A stretch of 5,547 nucleotides of DNA from Schlesneria sp. GTDB taxonomy: Bacteria; Planctomycetota; Planctomycetia; Planctomycetales; Planctomycetaceae. The position numbers and the translations under genes were made by a program. Position 1 is the first letter of the stretch; each line of letters starts with the position of its first letter. The notes below the pieces were generated by a model that did not search any database, was not told where the DNA came from, and was given only the letters and a program-made list of their open reading frames with translations. Below are positions 1-5,547 of the stretch, one piece after another. Location of the stretch: contig JANXOO010001037.1 in the NCBI GenBank assembly GCA_025353525.1, forward strand, positions 1 through 5,547. Reading direction: 5' to 3'.

Positions 1-1299
1 GCCATACGTTGGCACCGGAGAGGGTGGCAATTGCTGACCCTGATTCTGCTGCTGCCCAGAATACTGCTGTTGCCCTGAATACTGCTGTTGTTGGGAGTAC
101 TGTTGTTGTTGGGTGTACTGTTGTTGTTGGGTGTACTGTTGTTGCCCAGAGTACTGCGGTTGCCCGGAGTACTGTTGTTGTCCGGAGTACTGCGGTTGCC
201 CCGTGTACTGCTGTTGTTCTGAGTACTGCTGTTGTTCAAAACCGGGCCTCTGCGGCGAAGCTTGTTGACGGGACTGATTCGAGGGCTGTGAGGGACTCGA
301 CAACAACGTCGGATAGCGGACCGGTTGCACAGTATTGTCACGCATCATCGGGTTGTCACGCGTCATCGGGTTTTCGCCGGAATGCGATCCGCCAAAAGAA
401 CTGCCTGCGGTGAAATCCGGAGAGACGGGCTGGCCGGAATTCGGGAAAAACGGATTTCCCCGACTGTCAATGTCGTCCCGATTCTGGCTGCGGATGACCG
501 GCTTTTCCTGTGTTTTGCTCTGGCGAATTAATTCTTCCGGATCGATTGCACCGGTCCAGACGGGATCCAGTCCAGGTGTTTTTTTGCTGCGGCGAATGAT
601 GTAGACGGCATTTTCCGCATCCAGACCAGGTAGCCCGTCACTGGCGATCAGGGCGTTCAGGACATCGTTGCTATAAGCAGGCAAGCTGACGACTTTTCCC
701 GTCCCTCGCTTGGCGGTACCGATATTCAACAGATTGATGGCCGAATTGGCGAGCGGTTCATTCCGGGAATCCTGTCGGACGACGAGTACTTTCGTTTGGC
801 GGGGTCTTTGCAAGCTGACAAGGATTCGCGATTCGTCCGCGTTGATCAGGTTTTTGCCCTTGGGACTTTTGTCATAGGCCGCGCGGATCGTGTCCTCTGT
901 TTCGCGAATCGTCTTTCCACGAACGGACAATGATCCGACCATCGGCAATGAAATCGTTCCATCTTCGCGGACCGGGACGGGAACGCCTGCGGCCGGTTGG
1001 TAATCAGCATTCGGAGGGATCAATACCTGAGGATTTTCGTCTTTTTTCCCCAACACACTGCTGATGTATATCCCCAGCAAGTCTCCGGCGTCGACTCGAT
1101 GAATGCGGTCCCAATCCTGACTGAGCAGTGACAGATCAATCGTTCGCTTGCCCGTGCGCTGAGGCAATTTCAACTCTTCGGGAACGTATCGCGCCGGAAT
1201 CCCCTTCATGGGATGAAAGGCGGCACAACCCGTGAGCCAACCCAGCATCAGGGACAAGCCAATGGTGAGTCGTCGGAAGGAGACTTTTCCGTCTGACAT
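1..1299 (-). CDS. Polysaccharide biosynthesis/export lipoprotein (Wza-like), 3' end beyond window
   Basis: This frame begins at ATG 1299-1297 and stays open to base 1, giving 433 residues without a stop, so the C-terminus lies outside. An in-frame TAA at 1341-1339 supports the start; no clear Shine-Dalgarno precedes it. Residues 8-25 form a lipoprotein signal: basic RR, a hydrophobic stretch, and lipobox LTGC with Cys25 as the predicted lipidated residue. Residues 66-82 (HRVDAGDLLGIYISSVL) open the polysaccharide export domain, which continues through VREDGTISLPMVGSLSVRG (110-128) to VSLQRPRQTKVLVVRQ (161-176). Residues 204-236 (VSLPAYSNDVLNALIA, then DGLPGLDAENAVYIIRR) resemble the SLBB-like part of planctomycete members. 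Family members form or support the outer-membrane channel for capsule or exopolysaccharide; that role is inferred here. Residues 240-350 are a Pro/Ser/Asn-rich linker, and 355-420 are Gln/Tyr-rich hexapeptide repeats, which are unusual for the family. Family assignment is strong; the transported polymer is unknown. Confidence 0.9.
   Translation of the reverse strand, partial: MSDGKVSFRRLTIGLSLMLGWLTGCAAFHPMKGIPARYVPEELKLPQRTGKRTIDLSLLSQDWDRIHRVDAGDLLGIYISSVLGKKDENPQVLIPPNADYQPAAGVPVPVREDGTISLPMVGSLSVRGKTIRETEDTIRAAYDKSPKGKNLINADESRILVSLQRPRQTKVLVVRQDSRNEPLANSAINLLNIGTAKRGTGKVVSLPAYSNDVLNALIASDGLPGLDAENAVYIIRRSKKTPGLDPVWTGAIDPEELIRQSKTQEKPVIRSQNRDDIDSRGNPFFPNSGQPVSPDFTAGSSFGGSHSGENPMTRDNPMMRDNTVQPVRYPTLLSSPSQPSNQSRQQASPQRPGFEQQQYSEQQQYTGQPQYSGQQQYSGQPQYSGQQQYTQQQQYTQQQQYSQQQQYSGQQQYSGQQQNQGQQLPPSPVPTYG
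40..237 (-). repeat. 18-nt in-frame tandem repeat coding 11 Gln/Tyr hexapeptides
   Basis: Eleven uninterrupted 18-nt units encode residues 355-420 of the export lipoprotein. The peptide consensus is [E/G/Q]-Q-[Q/P]-Q-Y-[S/T]. In coding order the units read EQQQYS, EQQQYT, GQPQYS, GQQQYS, GQPQYS, GQQQYT, QQQQYT, QQQQYS, QQQQYS, GQQQYS and a degenerate GQQQNQ. Units 3-6 alternate P and Q, which suggests an older 36-nt doublet. Units 6-8 are nearly identical in DNA, which points to recent duplication. Because each unit is a multiple of three, copy-number changes would alter length without shifting the frame. The plus-strand open frame over this stretch is a shadow of the repeat. Confidence 0.95.
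335..370 (-). repeat. Two-copy 18-nt direct repeat in linker (DNPM-[TM]-R)
   Basis: Two adjacent 18-nt copies, 335-352 and 353-370, differ at one base. They encode the duplicated peptide NPMTRDNPMMRDN at about residues 310-322 of the export lipoprotein. The unit length equals that of the Gln/Tyr array further downstream in the gene, but the sequence is unrelated. It shows that the whole linker is prone to short in-frame duplication. Confidence 0.85.
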
Positions 1300-1999
1300 A
1301 TAACCCGATCCCGGCAATGCGATGAAAAACGAATGATCTTATGCGGAACAACGCGAGAGTTTGACTGTTAAGGGGGCGTTGTAACTCAGGCAGCAATCGG
1401 TTGCGAAGCAGATTTTTCTTCCCTTTGAAACGTTTTTCCATGAACAAATATTGCCGCATGTATTTATCGCAAATCACCTTGCGACACATGATACACGCAA
1501 AAACGTCGGCATTGCCGAATTCTGGAGCAGGAGAGATTTCCAGGAGAATTGCCGTCGTCCGGCATCTCTTGCCTGTGAAACTCGCTTTGAACCGATGGGG
1601 TGACGGTCGGATTGTTAACCGAGGTCGAAAAACAAAAGCATCGGGAAAAGAACGTTTCGAAGCGTCGGGAACGTCAGGCCCAAGGCCGCACCCCCGTCCG
1701 TTAAAGCCACGATGGGCGGGAGCCGACAAGTCCTGCAAAAAATTTAAGGCGATCCGTTGTTATGAAGAAGGGAATGAGCACTCGCATATCATACTCTGCA
1801 AATGTCTGCGCACTCAGGCGGCGACGCTTATGAAGCCTGATTCGATCAGCCTGGAGTCGACAAAATACGTGTGTCCGCCTTGTCCCTGATTTGCGATCAG
1901 GCGTACATCAGCTTAGGACCGGCGCATCATCTACTGTCGGAACCATTTTAGCTGAAACTGACCGGATCGCTCGGCGATATGCGGCAGAGAAATGCGAAG
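1300..1999. other. Intergenic region upstream of export gene, no gene seen
   Basis: About 700 bp with no convincing coding sequence. The two longest open frames, plus 1401-1889 and minus 1738-1136, overlap each other in opposite directions. Neither shows recognisable domains, a plausible hydrophobic profile or family resemblance. The promoter of the export lipoprotein gene should lie here, but I could not find a convincing -35/-10 pair or sigma-54 site on the minus strand. Only weak dyads are visible, at 1457-1490, 1837-1849 and 1885-1901. Confidence 0.6.
1457..1490. promoter_or_regulatory. Possible operator-like dyad upstream of export gene
   Basis: An inner inverted repeat TCGCAA (1467-1472) / TTGCGA (1479-1484) is separated by 6 nt. 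It is enclosed by an outer pair CATGT (1457-1461) / ACATG (1486-1490). The spacing between inner and outer arms is asymmetric, 5 nt on one side and 1 nt on the other. It lies about 160-190 bp upstream of the export gene's ATG. It could be a regulator-binding site, but short dyads of this size also arise by chance in 1.5 kb. Confidence 0.2.
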
Positions 2000-2006
2000 A
2001 TGTTTT

Positions 2007-2165
2007 ACCACAGAGTCACAGAGGCACAGAGAATGAAAGGAGAAGAGGCGCGTTGCGAGGACGCTCCGAGAGACTGACCGGGGTTTCTCGTTTCTTCGTT
2101 CGTGCATGGCATTTGTTGGGGAATCGTTTTTTTCTGTCTTGTCTTCTCTGTGCCTTGTGTTTCAC
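2007..2165. repeat. CACAGAG-type inverted-repeat element
   Basis: The left end, 2007-2033, is a run built from CACAGAG units (ACCACAGAGTCACAGAG and onward). The right end, 2144-2165, carries the opposite orientation. A perfect 12-bp inverted repeat, AGGCACAGAGAA (2022-2033) / TTCTCTGTGCCT (2144-2155), encloses 110 bp. From memory, such 'CTCTGTG…CTGTGG' runs recur many times between genes in planctomycetes and some other bacteria. The inner 110 bp has no supported gene. A small non-autonomous mobile element or a palindromic repeat pair are both possible. No target-site duplication is obvious. Confidence 0.6.
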
Positions 2166-2222
2166 TCTTTATACCACGCACGGTCTGGTTTGAGGCCATT
2201 GAAAAATCCAGCGACACCTGGA
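2138..2222. repeat. Diverged direct repeat, copy A
   Basis: This segment begins with CTTGTCTTCTCTGTG (2138-2152), has TTCACT at 2161-2166, and reaches an AAATCCA stretch near 2210. Copy B, at 2436-2515, has the same three landmarks in the same order and orientation. Copy A lacks some of the internal CTCTGTG units of copy B. The two look like diverged copies of one longer repeat rather than only the short core. Copy A's start overlaps the right end of the inverted-repeat element at 2007-2165. Confidence 0.5.
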
Positions 2223-2231
2223 AACTGCCGT

Positions 2232-2258
2232 AGTCCGCTTCGAACGCGGAAGCGGACT
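2232..2258. repeat. Perfect 10-bp hairpin, GC-rich
   Basis: AGTCCGCTTC (2232-2241) and GAAGCGGACT (2249-2258) are exact reverse complements around a 7-nt loop. No T-tract follows on either strand: CAAAAAC lies after it on the plus strand and ACGGCAG on the minus. It is therefore not an intrinsic terminator by the usual rule. A REP-like dispersed palindrome is more likely. It lies between the two direct CTCTGTG repeat copies. Confidence 0.65.
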
Positions 2259-2383
2259 CAAAAACGAAGCCTCAGTCCGGACCGCGAGCAGTATAATTCG
2301 TGTTCTTTGTGTTGAAGTCGGCGTTTGTTTCGGGATGAGGAATTCGTTATTGGTCTTTGTCATGTGGGGAGATACAGCGACGT

Positions 2384-2411
2384 GGCGGCTCGGTCGGAAC
2401 CTCGCCCTCCC
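2384..2411. repeat. GC-rich motif, possible dispersed repeat
   Basis: A compact GC-rich stretch reads GGCGGCTCGGTCGG, then AACCTCGCCCTCCC. I recall very similar sequences (GGCTCGG…CCTCGCCCTCCC) recurring between planctomycete genes, but cannot confirm that here. It lies just before direct repeat copy B. No coding role is evident. Confidence 0.35.
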
Positions 2412-2435
2412 ATGATGCGGCTTCGCCTTTTCTTG

Positions 2436-2515
2436 CTTGTCTTCTCTGTGTCTTTGTGCCTCTGTGGTTCACTTCCTCTTTCGACGATTCGCCTTGGAGA
2501 AATCCACTGGCATGT
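2436..2515. repeat. Diverged direct repeat, copy B, with full CTCTGTG run
   Basis: It starts with the same 15-mer as copy A, CTTGTCTTCTCTGTG (2436-2450). It continues through TCTTTGTGCCTCTGTGG to TTCACT (2469-2474), and ends near an AAATCCACTGG stretch. The CTCTGTG run is longer and more regular than in copy A. Its reverse complement matches the family of the left arm at 2007-2033. Confidence 0.55.
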
Positions 2516-2700
2516 CAGCAACTTGCGACAATTGTTCATGCGCCGATCCTAACCGGGAAGATACGAGTTCCGCCGCGTTGATCGCCACACGTTGATTTTG
2601 GGTTTCGGAAGAGGGGCTAAGTTCAATTAACGGATTTGCAAGCGACAGACGGCGAACGATGATTGAGGAACGCCGAACGAGAAAGTCAACTTGTGATTCG
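2475..2700. other. Intergenic stretch, no gene seen
   Basis: After the repeat core there are about 225 bp with no supported gene. A minus-strand open frame of 99 codons (2768-2469) crosses it, but it runs through both the palindrome and the repeat and shows no domain. I treat it as non-coding. Confidence 0.55.
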
Positions 2701-2801
2701 GAAAATGGGAGAGGTCCAATAAAAGCGAATTCAAGACGCTTGGTGTGGGAACCTGACAGGAGAAGCATGGAATTCGAGAATATTGGACGTCTCCCCTTTT
2801 C
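2701..2801 (-). terminator. 101-bp imperfect palindrome, candidate terminator of the HEAT/TPR gene
   Basis: Two 32-nt arms, 2701-2732 and 2770-2801, pair at 26 of 32 positions around a 37-nt centre. The strongest blocks are GGGAGA / TCTCCC, GTCCAATA / TATTGGAC and CGAATTC / GAATTCG. The outer ends are GAAAA on the left and TTTTC on the right, so on either strand a stem would be preceded by an A-tract and followed by a short U-tract. It begins 27 bp past the TAG at 2829. This geometry fits a bidirectional terminator, but the loop is long, the stem has a 4-nt internal mismatch block and the U-tract is short. A palindromic mobile element that landed here is the main alternative. Confidence 0.4.
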
Positions 2802-2828
2802 TTCGCTCTTACATCAAACGGCAGCTCG

Positions 2829-5547
2829 CTATTCTTCGCCATCTTTTGGCTTGGGACTTTCTGTTGGTTTGTCGGCCATCAGTTTCTTGAATTCAGAATC
2901 GCCGCGCAATGCTTTGAAGTCGGGATCTTTGGCGGCCCATGCGAAATCTTCAAAGCCCTGACTGAATGAATCGGTCAAATCAGCAATCGCCTGCTTGCGA
3001 TATTTCTCCATCACCTTATCCCGATCTGCCAGCTCAGTTTGCTTCTCTACTTGCTCCACCGCTCGTGAATAGGCGCATGCGGCGTTGTACTGAAACAGTC
3101 CCTTTGCCGATTTTTTGTTCGCTTCGCGATTGTCTTCCAGGTACTTGATTCCTTCCGCCAGTTGACCGTCGGCAATCCGGGCGATGGCAAGGCTGGTGAC
3201 AAATTCGCTGAAAAACTGCGGTTCGTGCTTCAGTTCGAGAACTTTTTCAAAATCTTTTCGTGCGGCCCCGAATTTTTCCTGCTTCAACAGCAATTGTCCG
3301 CGACCGAGATACGCTTCCGGCAATTCGACATCCAGTTGAAGCGCCGTATTGAATGATTCCAGTGCCTCTTTGTCCTGTCGGCTGCGGCTGTAGTTTTCGC
3401 CCATGGCATAGTGCTGAAATCCGGGCGATCTCTGCCGCAACACCATCAGCGCTTGCGTCGCATAGTTCTTTTTGTTCTGATCGCCGGAATCGCGAGCCTT
3501 GATCAACGCCACCCGTGCCGCCGAAGTACCGAAGTTCGCCAGATTATTCATAATGTTGCCGAGCAGATGAATCGTTTTCTGCTTTTCCAGGGCAGTTATC
3601 AGCAGCGACTCACTTTCGGTGCTGCCGTCCTGTGACAGGGCTGTGGCCGCGATCGTGACAAGCTGATTGTCGTTTGTCACCAGGGCCTCGCCGCACAATT
3701 CGCGAAATTTCGGGTGCCGAAACTGCTTCAATCCCTGCAAGATCTGAACTCGTTCGTTGTTGTTCAGTGCGCTGTATTTTGCCACCAGTTTGTCGGCGAC
3801 GTCGCCATCGCCCAGTTGCATTAACAAATTGATCGTCGCCGTTCGGTCATTATTCGTTTCGAGTTGCTTCAACAGCAATGGAATGGCTTTGACTTCCTTT
3901 GTACGTGCCAGCAACTGAATCACAGTCGCATCGGGCGGCCCCGCCTCCAGCGACTTCAATGCATAATCGATCGACAATGACTCGCTTTGTTGATCGCTGC
4001 GAAGTGAAAGGGTTCGGAATGCCTCGTCACGAATGACTTTATCCGGGGATTTCAGTGCGCGTTCCAATACCGCAACGAGTTGTGGATGTCCGACCTGAAC
4101 CAGCGCCTTCAACGATTCGCCATCAATTCCGGTGGACGAATTCCAGACGAAATCAAACAGGGTCTCGGACCAGATCGGTCGAGGGTATTTTGCGAGAAGG
4201 CCGACAATCTTTTTACGTGACTCAGCATGCTCGTTTTTCAACAGTGCAAGTAACGCATCGTGAGCCGCTCCGAATCGTGATCCCGCAAGACTTTCAATCG
4301 CTGCGGATGAGAGCGGTTCAACATTTCGCTGGGCGTAGAACACCAGTTTTTCAATCGCCTGTGGCTCGCCAAAATGGCTGAGTGCCTGAAGAGCGGCCCT
4401 TTGGAGTTCCGGGTCGCGATCCTCGGCCCAGGCAAATATTTGTGGCAGTTGTTCGACATCCAGGCGGCCACCGCCGTATGCGAGCGCCGCAGCGCGAGTT
4501 AACGGATGTCCCTTGCGAATTTCTTCGAGTAATTCGTCGCGAGGTAGAGCAAGATATGCGGTTCTCAATGCCGCTCCAACCGAATCGGCAGCCGTCTTGT
4601 GGATTCGGACCTGACCGGTTGGCCTGAGCGCGTTCTGGAATCCGTTTTTCACCTGACCATCATCGCCCGCCGGAAATTCGGTCAGATGAAACTCGCGGAT
4701 CGCTGCGGGAATGACCGGGAACATCGGATTCGCATTGGTATTTCCCGCATTCCCGGCGGCCGCCATTTGCAGCCAGTTCATTAATTGGGGATCAGGAGCC
4801 GTCGAGCCGTCAACCCATCTCAGGACGACTCTGGCGACTTTTTGTTCGACAAGTTTGTCGAGTGCATCGACGAGCGATCCCGCGTTGAACGAATTGATCG
4901 ATCCGCCGATTGTGCAAAGGGCCAGTGCCTGTCGGGGTCCGATTCGCTCGACATCAAGGTTTAATTGCGACCGTTGCAACTCGTTGACGTCAATCGTCTT
5001 TGTGGTCTCTCCCAATTTCATTTTTATTTTGCATTTCGGGATGTTGGGCCCCAAAGGTAACTCGGGATAGACCAGCCACATTCCCGTCTGACCGCCCGCA
5101 GGCAATCGCCACTCTTTAGGAGGCTTCATGTCAGCCAGACGGTAGTGCTGCTTTCCGGACATGAATGAATTGTGCTGCAATTGCTGAGGAAAATCTTTCA
5201 ACTTTCGTTCTTCCCCGTCAAGTTCAGCAATGACCTGATCGCGAAGAATAGTGAATGCCTGATTGCCGGTATTCGCCAGAATGACATGCAACACGAGAAA
5301 CCGCGTTTGCCCCGTTGGTGCGTAAAGCAATCCGATATGAGCCACATCGAGCATCACCAACACCTGGGGGTCGCCGACTGCATCTGCTGCTGCAGGCGTC
5401 TTTTTCAATCGTTCAACTTCGGATTCCAGCTTGTTGATCCGTTCGATCAGTTTCTTGAGCGAATCCGGGTCTGTGGTTGTTTCGTTTTTTTGCGAGTCGT
5501 TCTGTGCCAAAATGTCGCTCGTCGGAAATCCGGCGAACCCGACGACG
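2829..5547 (-). CDS. Probable exported coiled-coil/HEAT/TPR repeat protein, 5' end beyond window
   Basis: The frame ends at TAG 2831-2829 and is open to the right edge, giving 905 visible residues. The TTG at 5510-5508 could serve as a start, but 12 further in-frame codons precede it, reading VVGFAGFPTSDI before LAQND. That looks like the end of a signal peptide cleaved near LA-Q, so the true start is probably outside. Numbering from that TTG: residues 17-38 are a Leu-heptad coiled coil; 49-190 are beta-rich (VLVMLDVAHIGLLYAP; FLVLHVILANTGNQAFTI); 192-236 are a mixed segment with IGGSINSF; 251-263 are a Gly/Asn-rich linker. HEAT-like helical pairs cover about 311-695, for example LTRAAALAYGGGRL and LQRAALQALSHFGEPQA. 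TPRs cover about 696-815, including EALESFNTALQLDVELPEAY. The tail has DPDFKALRGDSEFKKLM (862-878), a common end of TPR proteins. No catalytic motif is visible. I do not recognise a named family; a periplasmic protein-binding scaffold is inference. Confidence 0.85.
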   Translation of the reverse strand, partial: VVGFAGFPTSDILAQNDSQKNETTTDPDSLKKLIERINKLESEVERLKKTPAAADAVGDPQVLVMLDVAHIGLLYAPTGQTRFLVLHVILANTGNQAFTILRDQVIAELDGEERKLKDFPQQLQHNSFMSGKQHYRLADMKPPKEWRLPAGGQTGMWLVYPELPLGPNIPKCKIKMKLGETTKTIDVNELQRSQLNLDVERIGPRQALALCTIGGSINSFNAGSLVDALDKLVEQKVARVVLRWVDGSTAPDPQLMNWLQMAAAGNAGNTNANPMFPVIPAAIREFHLTEFPAGDDGQVKNGFQNALRPTGQVRIHKTAADSVGAALRTAYLALPRDELLEEIRKGHPLTRAAALAYGGGRLDVEQLPQIFAWAEDRDPELQRAALQALSHFGEPQAIEKLVFYAQRNVEPLSSAAIESLAGSRFGAAHDALLALLKNEHAESRKKIVGLLAKYPRPIWSETLFDFVWNSSTGIDGESLKALVQVGHPQLVAVLERALKSPDKVIRDEAFRTLSLRSDQQSESLSIDYALKSLEAGPPDATVIQLLARTKEVKAIPLLLKQLETNNDRTATINLLMQLGDGDVADKLVAKYSALNNNERVQILQGLKQFRHPKFRELCGEALVTNDNQLVTIAATALSQDGSTESESLLITALEKQKTIHLLGNIMNNLANFGTSAARVALIKARDSGDQNKKNYATQALMVLRQRSPGFQHYAMGENYSRSRQDKEALESFNTALQLDVELPEAYLGRGQLLLKQEKFGAARKDFEKVLELKHEPQFFSEFVTSLAIARIADGQLAEGIKYLEDNREANKKSAKGLFQYNAACAYSRAVEQVEKQTELADRDKVMEKYRKQAIADLTDSFSQGFEDFAWAAKDPDFKALRGDSEFKKLMADKPTESPKPKDGEE

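Noticed and set aside
40..237. CRISPR array
   Set aside because: The repeats are 18 nt and contiguous with no unique spacers, and they lie inside a coding frame.
9..413. Plus-strand frame with a Val/Thr/Ala repeat protein
   Set aside because: It is the antisense shadow of the Gln/Tyr repeat; the minus-strand frame has a start, lipobox and family domains.
1506..1518. Palindrome TCGGCATTGCCGA as an operator
   Set aside because: It is a single 13-bp near-palindrome with no partner site and no positional link to a promoter; chance is likely.
1136..1738. Minus-strand open frame of 200 codons
   Set aside because: Its 3' part overlaps the start of the export lipoprotein gene in another frame, and its 5' part shows no recognisable protein features.
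1401..1889. Plus-strand open frame of 162 codons in the intergenic region
   Set aside because: It is Arg/Lys-rich with no domain or family resemblance, and it overlaps an equally uninformative minus-strand frame.
1891..2193. Plus-strand open frame of 100 codons
   Set aside because: It runs straight through the CACAGAG inverted-repeat element and has no recognisable domain.
2232..2258. Intrinsic terminator
   Set aside because: The stem is good, but no T-tract follows it on either strand.
2292..2297. TATAAT hexamer on the plus strand as a promoter -10
   Set aside because: There is no matching -35 about 17 bp upstream and no supported plus-strand gene downstream.
2645..2690. GGCGAACG…GGAACGCC as an inverted repeat
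   Set aside because: Only the outer GGCG/CGCC bases pair; the rest does not.
4055..5070. Several plus-strand frames opposite the HEAT/TPR gene
   Set aside because: They are antisense shadows of a long minus-strand coding frame with clear repeat-protein structure.

Overview
The window most likely comes from a planctomycete. The evidence is a planctomycete-type Wza-like polysaccharide export lipoprotein, a large exported HEAT/TPR repeat protein, no clear Shine-Dalgarno upstream of the one visible start, moderate GC content, and a long intergenic region carrying 'CCACAGAG / CTCTGTGG' repeats of a kind I remember from planctomycete genomes. The phylum call is inference from family resemblance and remembered motifs, not from a search.

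Layout. Only two genes can be supported. Both lie on the minus strand and both run off the window. On the left, the minus strand from 1299 down to base 1 is one open frame: the N-terminal 433 residues of a polysaccharide biosynthesis/export lipoprotein (lipobox Cys25, export domain, SLBB-like segment). It is followed by a striking Gln/Tyr-rich tandem hexapeptide array. On the right, 5547 down to 2829 is one open frame: a coiled-coil segment, a beta-rich N-terminal region, HEAT-like repeats and then TPRs. The first ATG/TTG/GTG visible in that frame, TTG 5510, is probably not the start. The frame stays open to the edge, and the upstream residues look like the end of a signal peptide.

Between them lie about 1.5 kb (1300-2828) with no convincing gene. 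The half next to the export gene holds only weak dyads. The half next to the HEAT/TPR gene is dense in non-coding repeats: an inverted pair and a direct pair of CACAGAG-type repeats, a perfect 10-bp hairpin, a GC-rich motif, and a 101-bp imperfect palindrome. The palindrome sits 27 bp past the HEAT/TPR stop codon, is flanked by A and T tracts, and may end that transcript.

The two genes point the same way but are probably separate transcription units. One is an envelope protein for exopolysaccharide export. The other is a probable exported scaffold of unknown function. Nothing in the window shows that they work together. I see no RNA gene, insertion sequence, CRISPR array or recognised defence system.
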